In this document: in pieces, positions 39,307 to 52,192 of the stretch
How the letters are laid out: each line of letters begins with the position of its first letter
How positions within the stretch are numbered: the stretch's first letter is position 1
The notes under the pieces: model-generated
Database searches by the model: none
Told to the model about the DNA's origin: nothing
What the model saw: the letters and a program-made list of their open reading frames with translations, nothing else
DNA from: Herminiimonas sp.
GTDB taxonomy: Bacteria; Pseudomonadota; Gammaproteobacteria; Burkholderiales; Burkholderiaceae
DNA: 64,000 nt
NCBI RefSeq assembly: GCF_030655415.1
Contig: NZ_JAURVN010000004.1
Location: 1-64,000 of the forward strand
Direction: 5' to 3'
Made by a program: the position numbers and the translations under genes

Positions 39307-39867
39307 TCAAACTGTCAGCACTTCTTTTTCTTTTTCGACGACCATTCTGTCGACTTCCAACACAAACTTGTCGGTCAGCTTTTGGATTTCGTCTTGCGCG
39401 CGACGTTCGTCATCTTCCGAGCAGGCTTTTTCTTTCAACAGCTTTTTCAGAGTTTCGTTGGCGTCGCGGCGAATATTGCGGATCGCGATTTTTGCATCTT
39501 CGGCTTCGCTCTTGACCAGCTTGACCATTTCCTTGCGGCGTTCTTCGGTCAACGGTGGTGTCGGTACACGGATCATTTCGCCCTGGGTTGATGGATTCAA
39601 ACCGAGGTCAGCATCACGAATGGCTTTCTCAACAACAGCAACCATTTTCTTTTCGAAAGGTTGAACACCGATTGTGCGCGCATCGACCAGCGTCACGTTG
39701 GCAACCTGAGTCAAATTGGTTGGGTTACCGTAGTACTCGACCATGACGTGATCCAATATGCCGGTGTGAGCGCGGCCGGTACGTACTTTTGCCAAATCTG
39801 CGCGCAAAGTCTCGATCGACTTTTGCATTTTTTGATCAGCAGTCTTTTTTGCTTCTGCAACAGTCAT
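39307..39867 (-). CDS. frr: ribosome recycling factor
   Basis: RRF, with EF-G, splits post-termination ribosomes. The 186-residue two-domain tRNA-like protein shows the usual landmarks: [37 protein letters not shown], then [32 protein letters not shown] and a long C-terminal helix. Length and sequence match bacterial Frr (185). It follows pyrH by 85 bp and precedes uppS by 49 bp. Confidence 0.97.
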   Translation of the reverse strand: MTVAEAKKTADQKMQKSIETLRADLAKVRTGRAHTGILDHVMVEYYGNPTNLTQVANVTLVDARTIGVQPFEKKMVAVVEKAIRDADLGLNPSTQGEMIRVPTPPLTEERRKEMVKLVKSEAEDAKIAIRNIRRDANETLKKLLKEKACSEDDERRAQDEIQKLTDKFVLEVDRMVVEKEKEVLTV

Positions 39868-39952
39868 TACTGCTCTCCTCTTTTGCTACGAGTTAAACGA
39901 AAATTGAATTCGCTGTATTCAATTTTACAAAATTCGATAAAACTTACTTGGT

Positions 39953-40669
39953 TTATACGTGCACCAATGTGCCTTCGTCTTCACCCATGATCACGCGTTT
40001 AAGCGCACCCGGTTTGACGATGGAGAATACTTTGATTGGTAATTTTTGATCGCGGCACAATGCAAACGCAGTCGCATCCATGACCTGCAAATGCTTGGAA
40101 ATCGCTTCGTCAAAAGTGATGGTTGAATAACGTGTTGCATCCGGATCCTTGTTTGGATCTGCGCTGTACACGCCGTCGACTTTGGTCGCTTTCAAGACGA
40201 TTTCTGCGCCGATTTCTGAGCCGCGCAAAGCAGCTGCGGTATCAGTGGTGAAAAATGGATTGCCGGTACCGGCTGCGAAGACAACGATCTTGCCTTCTTC
40301 CAGATACTGCAAAGCCTTGGGACGGACATATGGCTCGACAACTTGTTCGATCGCAATTGCCGACATCACACGAGCAGTGATACCCGCCTGACGCATCGCG
40401 TCAGCCAATGCCAGTGAGTTCATAACCGTAGCCAACATGCCCATGTAATCGGCGGTGGCGCGATCCATCCCTTGCGCACCAGGCGCAACGCCGCGGAAAA
40501 TATTGCCGCCGCCAATCACGATCGCCAGCTCCACACCCAGTTTTGAGACTTCCGACACATCGGCCACCATACGTTCGATGGTCGCGCGATTGATACCGTA
40601 CGGATCGTCTCCCATTAACGCTTCACCTGAAAGTTTGAGGAGAACGCGTTTGTAGGCTGGGCTTGTCAT
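39953..40669 (-). CDS. pyrH: UMP kinase
   Basis: PyrH phosphorylates UMP to UDP for pyrimidine nucleotide and UDP-sugar supply. It belongs to the amino-acid kinase fold, distinct from eukaryotic UMP kinases. The 238-residue protein opens with [16 protein letters not shown], and contains [45 protein letters not shown] and [13 protein letters not shown], all conserved. It follows tsf after a gap with a strong terminator, so it may have its own promoter within the 184-bp gap. Confidence 0.97.
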   Translation of the reverse strand: MTSPAYKRVLLKLSGEALMGDDPYGINRATIERMVADVSEVSKLGVELAIVIGGGNIFRGVAPGAQGMDRATADYMGMLATVMNSLALADAMRQAGITARVMSAIAIEQVVEPYVRPKALQYLEEGKIVVFAAGTGNPFFTTDTAAALRGSEIGAEIVLKATKVDGVYSADPNKDPDATRYSTITFDEAISKHLQVMDATAFALCRDQKLPIKVFSIVKPGALKRVIMGEDEGTLVHV

Positions 40670-40818
40670 GGGCAGGATTCCTTGTTATCCGGTTTTACTG
40701 AGGCGACGGTTTTACTTCAGTTCTTACCAGATTCTGCTTCAGCATTGCCATATTGTGGATGACGATGCTGAAGCAAAATCTTAATTATTGGCACACATCA
40801 AAGCATACTTGATGGCGT

Positions 40819-40851
40819 TAAAAAAACGGGCCTTTCGGCCCGATTTTTTTA
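40819..40851 (-). terminator. intrinsic terminator after tsf
   Basis: CGGGCC and GGCCCG arms (40827-40842) with a short TTTC loop are flanked by A7 and T7, so the minus-strand transcript has a GC stem followed by a U-run immediately after the tsf stop. The symmetry allows function in both directions. Confidence 0.93.
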
Positions 40852-40853
40852 AC

Positions 40854-41735
40854 TTACGCCTGTTTTGCTGCTGCGACCTGTGCTGCTACTTCTGCAGCAA
40901 AGTCGTCTTGTTTCTTCTCAATGCCTTCACCGACCACATACATCGTGAATGCTTTCACGGTGGATTTGGTGTCTTTCAACATTTGTTCGACAGTTTGCTT
41001 GTCGTTTTTAACAAATGTCTGGTTCAGCAAGGAAACTTCTTTCAGGTATTTCTGTACCGAACCTTCAACCATTTTGGTGACGATTTCAGCCGGCTTGCCT
41101 GATTCAGCGGCTTTCAGTTCTGCAACCGAACGCTCTTTAGCGATCAAATCAGCAGGAACATTGTCTGATGACAATGCAACTGGCTTCATCGCTGCGATGT
41201 GCATAGCCACATCTTTACCGACTTGTTCGTCTGCGCTGTCGAAATCAACCATCACGCCGATACGAGTACCGTGCAGGTAGGAAGCCAATTTGCCAGCTGT
41301 TTCAAAACGTTGAAAACGACGGATAGACATGTTTTCGCCGATACGACCGATCAACGCAGCGCGTTGTTCTTCAACTGTTTTGCCATCCAAAGGCAAGGCC
41401 GACAAGGCAGCCACGTCAGCTGGATTTTTTTCAGCGATCAATTTAGCGCAAGCATTTGCCAAGGCGAGGAATTCATCGTTCTTGGTAACGAAATCTGTTT
41501 CGCAGTTAACTTCAACCAACGCGCCGACGTTACCTGATACGAAAGCAGCAACAACGCCTTCAGCGGTTACGCGGGAAGCAGCTTTCGATGCTTTGCTACC
41601 GAGTTTAACGCGCAGCAGTTCTTCTGCTTTGACTGGATCGCCATCGGCTTCCGTCAATGCTTTTTTGCATTCCATCATAGGCGCATCAGTCAGAGCGCGC
41701 AGTTCACCAACCATAGCTGCAGTAATAACGGCCAT
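40854..41735 (-). CDS. tsf: elongation factor Ts
   Basis: EF-Ts exchanges GDP for GTP on EF-Tu. The 293-residue protein has the N-terminal UBA-like module ([25 protein letters not shown]), the core contact region with [11 protein letters not shown] preceded by VEVNCE, and the C-terminal dimerisation part. The start has AGGAG upstream. It follows rpsB by 140 bp, with a hairpin terminator or attenuator in the gap. Confidence 0.97.
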   Translation of the reverse strand: MAVITAAMVGELRALTDAPMMECKKALTEADGDPVKAEELLRVKLGSKASKAASRVTAEGVVAAFVSGNVGALVEVNCETDFVTKNDEFLALANACAKLIAEKNPADVAALSALPLDGKTVEEQRAALIGRIGENMSIRRFQRFETAGKLASYLHGTRIGVMVDFDSADEQVGKDVAMHIAAMKPVALSSDNVPADLIAKERSVAELKAAESGKPAEIVTKMVEGSVQKYLKEVSLLNQTFVKNDKQTVEQMLKDTKSTVKAFTMYVVGEGIEKKQDDFAAEVAAQVAAAKQA

Positions 41736-41811
41736 TACAATCTCCTAACAATTCCTGACAGACAGACGTCGCTGTGACGCCCTCCATCTTATTACGTTCA
41801 AAATGTGCTCG

Positions 41812-41841
41812 AAAAAAAGGGGCGAACCACTGTTGCCCCTT
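41812..41841 (-). terminator. rpsB-tsf intercistronic terminator/attenuator
   Basis: On the minus strand AAGGGGC (41841-41835) pairs with GCCCCTT (41823-41817) around an 11-nt loop, and the stem is followed by a T-run (41818-41812 region). It lies 35 bp after the rpsB stop. Partial termination here would set the rpsB to tsf ratio, as known for the E. coli rpsB-tsf operon. Confidence 0.85.
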
Positions 41842-41875
41842 GATTTCTGACGCTCAAACCATCAGAGCCAGGGTA

Positions 41876-42622
41876 TTAAGCCTGCTCGCTGACCTCAACG
41901 AAGTCGTCGCCGCCTTTGATCGATTCGACCAAATCGTTAGTCGCGCTAGCGCGGCCTTCGAGGATCGCATCTGCTACGCCGCGAGCGTACAACATGATTG
42001 CTTTGGACGAGTCATCGTTACCTGGGATGATGTAGGTAACGCCTTCTGGCGAGTGGTTGGTATCAACGACGCCGATAACCGGGATGCCCAGTTTAGCTGC
42101 TTCGGTGATCGCACCTTTGTGGTAACCAACGTCAACCACGAAAATTGCGTCAGGAATGCCGCCCATGTCCTTGATGCCGCCGATTGCTTTTTCCAGCTTG
42201 ATTTTTTCTCGTTCAAACATCAGCGCTTCTTTTTTGCTGAGTTTTTCGATCGAGCCGTCTTCAACCAATGCTTCCAATTCTTTCAAACGCTTGATCGATG
42301 TTTTGATTGTTTTGAAGTTGGTGAGCATGCCGCCCAACCAGCGTTGATCAACGTAAGGCATGCCAGCGCGCGCTGCTTCAGCGGCGATGGTTTCACGCGC
42401 TTGACGCTTGGTACCGACGAACAACACGGTGCCGCGGTTCGATGACAATTGTTTGATGTACTTCATCGCCTCTTGGTACATGCCCAAGGTTTTTTCCAGA
42501 TTGACGATATGAATTCTGTTGCGATGGCCGAAAATGTAAGGAGCCATCTTTGGGTTCCAGAAGCGGGTTTGGTGACCGAAATGGACACCGGCTTCCAGCA
42601 TTTCACGCATTGTTACTGACAT
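41876..42622 (-). CDS. rpsB: 30S ribosomal protein S2
   Basis: S2 is a late-assembling protein of the small subunit. ATG 42622, with GGAG 5 nt upstream, starts the canonical [26 protein letters not shown] and gives 248 residues; a longer frame from 42670 is rejected. Landmarks are [27 protein letters not shown] and [25 protein letters not shown]. It heads the long minus-strand cluster and is divergent from map. A promoter and a leader of about 135 nt precede it. Confidence 0.98.
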   Translation of the reverse strand: MSVTMREMLEAGVHFGHQTRFWNPKMAPYIFGHRNRIHIVNLEKTLGMYQEAMKYIKQLSSNRGTVLFVGTKRQARETIAAEAARAGMPYVDQRWLGGMLTNFKTIKTSIKRLKELEALVEDGSIEKLSKKEALMFEREKIKLEKAIGGIKDMGGIPDAIFVVDVGYHKGAITEAAKLGIPVIGVVDTNHSPEGVTYIIPGNDDSSKAIMLYARGVADAILEGRASATNDLVESIKGGDDFVEVSEQA

Positions 42623-42734
42623 AATATCTCCAGGGTTGGGGTCTGGAATCTGCTCAGTCACCAGAATCATGGACTGCTTTCAGTCTTGATTCAGGCACCC
42701 TTTTCGAGCGGATTCGCGATTTACAAAAAAATTT

Positions 42735-42758
42735 GCTTGAAAACCAATTCAGGCAAGC
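42735..42758 (-). promoter_or_regulatory. hairpin at the 5' end of the rpsB leader
   Basis: On the minus strand GCTTG pairs with CAAGC (42758-42735) and is followed by AAATTTTTTT. It lies right at the predicted transcript 5' end. It may stabilise the leader or take part in S2 autoregulation. The stem is short, so support is modest. Confidence 0.4.
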
Positions 42759-42763
42759 CCGAG

Positions 42764-42793
42764 ATTCTACCCCGAAAGTGCTATTTGTTTCAA
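42764..42793 (-). promoter_or_regulatory. rpsB: putative sigma-70 promoter of rpsB
   Basis: The minus strand carries TTGAAA (42793-42788) and TAGAAT (42769-42764) separated by 18 bp. Transcription would start near 42757 and leave a 5' leader of about 135 nt. Long autoregulated rpsB leaders are known in other proteobacteria. Confidence 0.6.
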
Positions 42794-42834
42794 GTCCCAC
42801 GCCACTTTCGTCGGCGAATAAGTAAGCGCTCGTC

Positions 42835-42840
42835 TATAAT
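42835..42840 (+). promoter_or_regulatory. consensus -10 element upstream of map
   Basis: A perfect TATAAT lies 66 bp before the map ATG. No good -35 hexamer is visible at the right distance, so it is a candidate only. Confidence 0.4.
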
Positions 42841-42905
42841 TCTTTATCTATTTCTAATTCATGCTGCGAATTCAGCATGTAACTCTCAGCATTTTTCGGA
42901 TTCCC

Positions 42906-43742
42906 ATGAGCAATATTTCAATTAAAACTGCAGAAGATATCGAAGGCATGCGTGTTGCCGGCCGGCTAGGCGCCGAAGTTCTAGATTACATCACGCCATT
43001 CGTCAAGGCGGGCGTGACTACCGGCGAACTGGATCGTCTGTGCCATGAATACATGGTCAATGTGCAAGATACGATTCCCGCTCCTTTAAATTACTGCCCA
43101 CCCGGCTATACGCCTTATCCAAAAGCAATTTGCACATCGGTTAATGATGTGATTTGCCACGGCATTCCCGGCGACAAGGTTTTAAAGAACGGCGACTCGG
43201 TCAATCTGGACATTACCGTTATCAAGGATGGTTATCACGGCGACAACAGCCGCATGTTCTTGATTGGCGAACCGTCGATTCAAGCCAAGCGCCTGAGCGA
43301 AATCACTTACGAATGCATGTGGTTAGGTATCTCGAAAATCAAACCGGGCGCACATTTGGGCGATATCGGTTTTGCGATTCAACAGCATGCGGAAAAAAAC
43401 GGCTACAGCGTGGTGCGCGAATTTTGCGGCCACGGCATCGGCAAAGTCTTCCATGAAGAACCGCAAGTGTTGCATTACGGCCGTCCCGGAACACTGGAAA
43501 AACTCGTTGCCGGCATGATCTTTACGGTCGAACCGATGATCAACGCAGGTCGCCGCGAAATCCGTGAAATGGGCGATGGCTGGACCATCAAAACCAAAGA
43601 TCGCAGCCTGTCGGCCCAATGGGAACATACCGTACTCGTAACCGAAACCGGCTATGAAATCCTGACGCAATCGGCTGGCACCCCGCCGCCGCCTGCGTTT
43701 ATCGCGCAGCAAACAGATATCCCACAACCTGCCAACGCCTAA
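42906..43742 (+). CDS. map: methionine aminopeptidase, type I
   Basis: MetAP removes the initiator methionine from nascent proteins. The 278-residue protein carries the five metal ligands of the pita-bread fold in order: Asp and Asp in NLDITVIKDGYHGDNS, His in GHGIGKVFHEEP, Glu in FTVEPMIN and Glu in SAQWEHTVLVT; the substrate His is in DVICHGIPG. The frame begins at 42861, but ATG 42906 (MSNISIKTAEDIEGMRVAGRL) fits the family start. It is divergent from rpsB and followed by glnD after 6 bp. A Pro-rich C-terminal tail (TPPPPAF) is unusual but harmless. Confidence 0.96.
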   Translation: MSNISIKTAEDIEGMRVAGRLGAEVLDYITPFVKAGVTTGELDRLCHEYMVNVQDTIPAPLNYCPPGYTPYPKAICTSVNDVICHGIPGDKVLKNGDSVNLDITVIKDGYHGDNSRMFLIGEPSIQAKRLSEITYECMWLGISKIKPGAHLGDIGFAIQQHAEKNGYSVVREFCGHGIGKVFHEEPQVLHYGRPGTLEKLVAGMIFTVEPMINAGRREIREMGDGWTIKTKDRSLSAQWEHTVLVTETGYEILTQSAGTPPPPAFIAQQTDIPQPANA

Positions 43743-43748
43743 ACATCC

Positions 43749-46301
43749 ATGCCGTCCTTCGCCATCGAACTGAAAGAACAGCTCAAAGCCGAGCGACAAA
43801 TCGTCATAGACCGTTTTTTGGGCGATGGCAAAACAGAATTGTTATTGACGGATTTAACCAAAATCGTCGATGCAGCATTGGCGAAGTCGTGGACTAACTT
43901 CGACTTGCCAGCATCTGCAGCCTTGGTTGCAGTTGGCGGTTACGGTCGCGGCGAAATGTTCCCCTACTCCGATGTCGACGTCTTGATCTTGCTGCAAGAA
44001 GCGCCCGACGATGCAGTGCAGGCAAAGCTGGAAGAATTGATCCAGTTGTTCTGGGATATCGGCCTCGAAATCGGTCACAGCATACGAACCATCGATGAGT
44101 GCCTGTCGGAATCAGAGGCCGACATTACCGTGCAAACCAGCTTACTCGAAGCTCGACTGATTATCGGCAATGCGCCACTTTTTCAATCCATGAAAGAGCG
44201 CTGCGACGCGGCAATGAATCCACGCGCTTTTTTCCAGGCCAAAACACTGGAGCTCAGACAGCGTCACGCCAAGTACGAAGACACCCCCTACAGCCTTGAA
44301 CCGAATTGCAAGGAAAGCCCGGGCGGCCTGCGCGATTTACAAGTTATTTTATGGGTCGCAAAAGCAGCCGGACTCGGTGATTCATGGCCGGCATTGGCCG
44401 AGCGCGGATTGATTACATCGACCGAAGCACGCCAACTGAAGCAGAAAGAACGCGCTCTCAAGGATGTGCGCATACGACTCCACATCATCGCCAATCGCCG
44501 CGAAGATCGCCTCGTCTTTGATATTCAAACTGCGATTGCAGAATCGATAGGTTTCAAATCGACGGAAACACGCCGTGCCAGCGAATACCTGATGCAGCGT
44601 TACTACCTCGCCGCGAAGGCTGTCACGCAACTGAATGCGATCCTGCTGCAAAATATCGAAGCGCAACTGTTCCCGCAAATGACTTCGCCGGTTGCGGTGA
44701 ATGAACGCTTCAATGAAGTGAATGGTTTTATCGATATCGCGCATGACGATACTTTCGATGTCACACCGTCTGCGATGCTGGAAGTTTTCCTGCTGCTGTC
44801 CTTGCATCCTGAATTGAAAGGCATGACTTCGCGCACCTTCCGCGCGCTGTGGCATTCGCGCTTCAAGATCGATAACAAATTCCGCCGTGATCCAGTCAAT
44901 CGCGCGCTCTTCATGAAAATCCTGCAGGCGCCGCAAGGCATCACACATGCGTTGCGCCGAATGAACCAGACTAGCGTCTTGGGACGCTATCTACCGAACT
45001 TCCGCAAGATCGTCGGCCAGATGCAGCACGATCTTTTTCACGTCTATACAGTCGATCAACACATCATGATGGTGGTTCGCAATGTGCGTCGCTTCATGTT
45101 GAGTCAACACGCGCACGAATATCCATTTTGCAGTCAGCTCGCCGCCGACTTCAACAAACCGTGGCTGTTGTATATCGCAGCGCTGTTCCACGATATTGCC
45201 AAAGGTCGCGGTGGCGATCACTCGCAATTGGGGATGGAAGATGCACATAATTTTTGCGTAGACCACGGCTTGTCGGAAGAAGATACCGAGCTCGTCGTCT
45301 TCCTCGTCGAGAATCATTTGACGATGTCGCAAGTCGCGCAGAAACAGGATTTATCCGATCCTGAAGTCATCCGCACCTTCGCAAACCTGGTCAAGGATGA
45401 ACGTCATCTGACCGCCCTGTATTTACTGACGGTCGCCGACATACGCGGCACCAGTCCAAAAGTGTGGAATGCCTGGAAAGGCAAGTTGCTGGAAGATCTG
45501 TATCACATGACTTCACGCGTATTTGGCGGACAAGCACCATCGGCCGATCGCGAACTGAAAAATCGGCAGGAAGAAGCCATTAAATCATTGCGCCTGTTTG
45601 GCTTGTCCGACAAGGATCATGAAAAACTTTGGCAGCAACTGGACGTGGTTTATTTCCTGCGCCACGATGCAGCGGATATTGCATGGCAAACGCGCGTCCT
45701 CTACGACAAAATCGATAGCTTAGTGCCGGTCGTAAAATGCCGTTTGGCACCGATAGGCGAAGGCTTGCAAGTGACTGTGTATGTGAAGGATCAACCCGAT
45801 CTGTTTGCACGCATTTGCAGCTATTTTGATCACAAGAATTTCAGCATTCTCGACGCAAAAATTCACACCACCAAACACGGTTACGCGCTCGATACCTTCC
45901 TGATTACCGAGCCGGCATTTGCCGATAGTTATCGCGATCTGATCAGTTTGATCGAACATGACTTGAGCAAAATACTCACGACGCAAAGCGACTTGCCCTT
46001 GCCTAGCAAAGGTCGTTTGTCGCGTCTGTGCCGTAACTTCCCGGCGACGCCAACTGTCGATTTGCGTCCCGATGAACGTGGCCGATATTATTTGCTGACT
46101 GTTTCCGCCAACGACAGAAATGGCTTGCTGTATTCGATCGCGAATGTACTCACCAAGTACAAAGTGAATCTACACACGGCAAAAGTCATGACGCTAGGCG
46201 AACGCGTAGAAGACGTCTTCCTGATCGATGGTTCTGCACTCAACAATCCGCGCAGCCAGATACAGATGGAAAGCGATCTGCTCGATGCCTTGCGGGTCTG
46301 A
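43749..46301 (+). CDS. glnD: [protein-PII] uridylyltransferase/uridylyl-removing enzyme
   Basis: GlnD senses glutamine and uridylylates or deuridylylates PII proteins, controlling nitrogen assimilation. The 850-residue protein has the nucleotidyltransferase domain ([20 protein letters not shown], metal-binding Asp75 and Asp77), a linker domain, an HD domain at about 475-500 ([20 protein letters not shown]) for uridylyl removal, and two C-terminal ACT domains (from about 680 and 780). All catalytic motifs are present. It follows map by 6 bp and abuts the next frame at 46301. Confidence 0.96.
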   Translation: MPSFAIELKEQLKAERQIVIDRFLGDGKTELLLTDLTKIVDAALAKSWTNFDLPASAALVAVGGYGRGEMFPYSDVDVLILLQEAPDDAVQAKLEELIQLFWDIGLEIGHSIRTIDECLSESEADITVQTSLLEARLIIGNAPLFQSMKERCDAAMNPRAFFQAKTLELRQRHAKYEDTPYSLEPNCKESPGGLRDLQVILWVAKAAGLGDSWPALAERGLITSTEARQLKQKERALKDVRIRLHIIANRREDRLVFDIQTAIAESIGFKSTETRRASEYLMQRYYLAAKAVTQLNAILLQNIEAQLFPQMTSPVAVNERFNEVNGFIDIAHDDTFDVTPSAMLEVFLLLSLHPELKGMTSRTFRALWHSRFKIDNKFRRDPVNRALFMKILQAPQGITHALRRMNQTSVLGRYLPNFRKIVGQMQHDLFHVYTVDQHIMMVVRNVRRFMLSQHAHEYPFCSQLAADFNKPWLLYIAALFHDIAKGRGGDHSQLGMEDAHNFCVDHGLSEEDTELVVFLVENHLTMSQVAQKQDLSDPEVIRTFANLVKDERHLTALYLLTVADIRGTSPKVWNAWKGKLLEDLYHMTSRVFGGQAPSADRELKNRQEEAIKSLRLFGLSDKDHEKLWQQLDVVYFLRHDAADIAWQTRVLYDKIDSLVPVVKCRLAPIGEGLQVTVYVKDQPDLFARICSYFDHKNFSILDAKIHTTKHGYALDTFLITEPAFADSYRDLISLIEHDLSKILTTQSDLPLPSKGRLSRLCRNFPATPTVDLRPDERGRYYLLTVSANDRNGLLYSIANVLTKYKVNLHTAKVMTLGERVEDVFLIDGSALNNPRSQIQMESDLLDALRV

Positions 46302-46402
46302 TGCAAGATAAAATTCAGCGCGCGACAGACCTTCGCTTGATGTCGGACTTGCATCCATACTATTTTCAATCACCGTTTAAATTTTTAGATAATTGCATCA
46401 CC

Positions 46403-47149
46403 ATGACCGAACCATTACGCCTCTCTAAACGCATGTCCGAACTTGGCCTTTGCTCCCGCCGCGAAGCCGATGAATGGATAGCGCGCGGCTGGGTCCGTGT
46501 CGATGGCAAAGTCGTCTCCGAGCTCGGTACAAAAATCTTGCCGTCACAACGCGTGACTGTTGAACGTCAAGCCGCCGCAGAGCAATCAAAGCGCGTGACG
46601 ATTTTGATCAACAAGCCGATGGGTTATGTCAGCGGTCAAGCGGAAGATGGCTACAAACCTGCCGTCGCTTTGATCAAGGCCGAGAATCGCTGGAAAGAAG
46701 ATCAGGCGGCCATGCAATTCCACCCTACGCAGTTACGTAGCCTGGTTCCGGCAGGACGACTCGATATCGATTCCGTCGGTTTGCTGGTGCTGACACAAGA
46801 CGGCCGCATTGCCAAACATTTGATCGGCGAAACGACTAGCGTAGAAAAAGAATATCTGGTCCGCGTGCAACACATCAAGCCGGGCAAGCTGCCCGATTCA
46901 GAGTTGAAACGTTTAAATCACGGCTTGATCCTGGATGGGAAAAAACTGCTGCCGGCGCAAGTGAAATGGCAAAACGAAGATCAACTGAGCTTCATTTTGC
47001 GCGAAGGTAAAAAACGCCAGATTCGCCGCATGTGCGATATCGTCGGTTTGAAAGTAGTAGGTTTGAAACGCGTGCGCATAGGCCGCGTGAAGCTGGGCGA
47101 TTTGCCAGTGGGCGAATGGCGCTACCTGAATGAAGGCGAAGAATTTTAA
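46403..47149 (+). CDS. RsuA-family pseudouridine synthase (RluF-like)
   Basis: This 248-residue RNA pseudouridine synthase has an N-terminal S4 domain (RLSKRMSELGLCSRREADEWIARGWVRVDG) and the catalytic domain with the Asp motif PAGRLDIDSVGLLVLTQDG. KEYLV, EGKKRQIRRMCDIVG and the ending LPVGEWRYL resemble RluF (23S rRNA U2604) more than RsuA, but the site is not certain. The frame opens at 46301, directly abutting glnD, but ATG 46403 fits the S4 domain start. A terminator follows. Confidence 0.9.
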   Translation: MTEPLRLSKRMSELGLCSRREADEWIARGWVRVDGKVVSELGTKILPSQRVTVERQAAAEQSKRVTILINKPMGYVSGQAEDGYKPAVALIKAENRWKEDQAAMQFHPTQLRSLVPAGRLDIDSVGLLVLTQDGRIAKHLIGETTSVEKEYLVRVQHIKPGKLPDSELKRLNHGLILDGKKLLPAQVKWQNEDQLSFILREGKKRQIRRMCDIVGLKVVGLKRVRIGRVKLGDLPVGEWRYLNEGEEF

Positions 47150-47169
47150 GTGAAATTTTGAATAACTTG

Positions 47170-47194
47170 GCGGTGAATTAACTCACCGCTTTTT
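47170..47194 (+). terminator. intrinsic terminator after the pseudouridine synthase gene
   Basis: GCGGTGA (47170-47176) pairs with TCACCGC (47183-47189) around a 6-nt loop and is followed by TTTTT. It lies 20 bp after the stop and before the convergent def stop. Confidence 0.85.
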
Positions 47195-47206
47195 ATACTC
47201 AAAAAA

Positions 47207-47739
47207 TCAGTCGTCTTCGTTAGGATCCATCTCTGGAAACAGCACATCCATGTATCCGAACTGCGTGAAATCTTCTATGCGCATAGGATACAAAATCCCA
47301 TCCAGATGATCGCACTCATGCTGCACTACACGCGCATGGAAACCTTCTGCATCGCGGCTGATCACATTGCCGAACTGATCAAAACCCTCGTAATGCAAAG
47401 CGCTGAAACGCGGTACCACGCCACGTAATCCTGGCACCGACAAACAACCCTCCCAAGCCTCGTCGCGCTCGGCTGACAGCGGACGCAACTTCGGGTTGAT
47501 CAACACTGTTTCCGGCACAGGTGGCGCATCCGGGTAACGCGTGTTTTGTTTAAAGCCATAAATTACCAAACGCAGATTCACGCCTATTTGTGGTGCAGCC
47601 AGACCCGCGCCATTGGCCGCGTGCATGGTATCGAACATATCCGCGATCAAAGCGTTGAGCTCTGGCGTGTTGAACTCGGTAACCGGTTCAGCCACACGCA
47701 ACAGGCGCGGATCGCCCATCTTCAGAATTTCTCTAACGG

Positions 47740-47743
<4 letters not shown>
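47207..47743 (-). CDS. def: peptide deformylase
   Basis: Def removes the formyl group from the N-terminal methionine of new proteins. The 178-residue protein has motif 1 [11 protein letters not shown], motif 2 EGCLSVPG (metal ligand Cys100) and motif 3 QHECDHLDG (His142, Glu143, His146). It overlaps the galU stop by 4 bp, so it ends a smc-zipA-ligA-galU-def run. The map gene, which acts next on the same nascent proteins, lies a few kb away on the other strand. Confidence 0.96.
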
Positions 47744-51831
<4,088 letters not shown>

Positions 51832-52192
51832 GCTGCACCTTGGGCGGAAAATTGATTCGTCATCATGCGGCTATTTGTCGCGCAAAAGATGCTGGCAACA
51901 AAATTGGTTGAAGCGGATTGCGTCATAAAACTCCAGGGTTCGATGGTAGTACTATCCGATGAAAAAGCGTGCCATTTACAAGCGGCAACTAGCCTTCAGG
52001 ATACCGTACAACCCGTGTTCATGTTAAGTCTGACGAGCGGATCGAAAAATCAATCCGCTCTCTTTAAAAGCAATGCTGAAAACCAGCGTTCCGCGAAAAT
52101 TGTCCACTAGAATGCCGCACCTTCAACATTAAAAACCTACGTAGTAAAAACCACGAAAAACTACCGCATTACATTTTGCGCTATTGACTGTC
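51832..52192. other. intergenic region between smc and zipA
   Basis: This 361-bp gap has no gene that I can support. It contains one perfect hairpin (GAGCGGAT/ATCCGCTC, 52035-52060). The plus-strand reading frame at 51865-52110 has no recognisable product and runs against both neighbours. The promoter for zipA-ligA probably lies here. Confidence 0.6.
52035..52060. repeat. perfect inverted repeat downstream of smc
   Basis: GAGCGGAT (52035-52042) and ATCCGCTC (52053-52060) form an 8-bp stem with a 10-nt loop. No U-tract follows on either strand, so it is not a clear terminator. Confidence 0.5.

Noticed and set aside
42623..42670. An upstream start for rpsB giving 16 extra residues
   Set aside because: The canonical S2 N-terminus begins at ATG 42622 with GGAG just upstream; the extra part covers the leader and the ribosome binding site.
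51865..52110. An 81-residue plus-strand frame in the smc-zipA gap
   Set aside because: No recognisable domain and no good ribosome binding site; it overlaps the intergenic hairpin and is read against both flanking genes.
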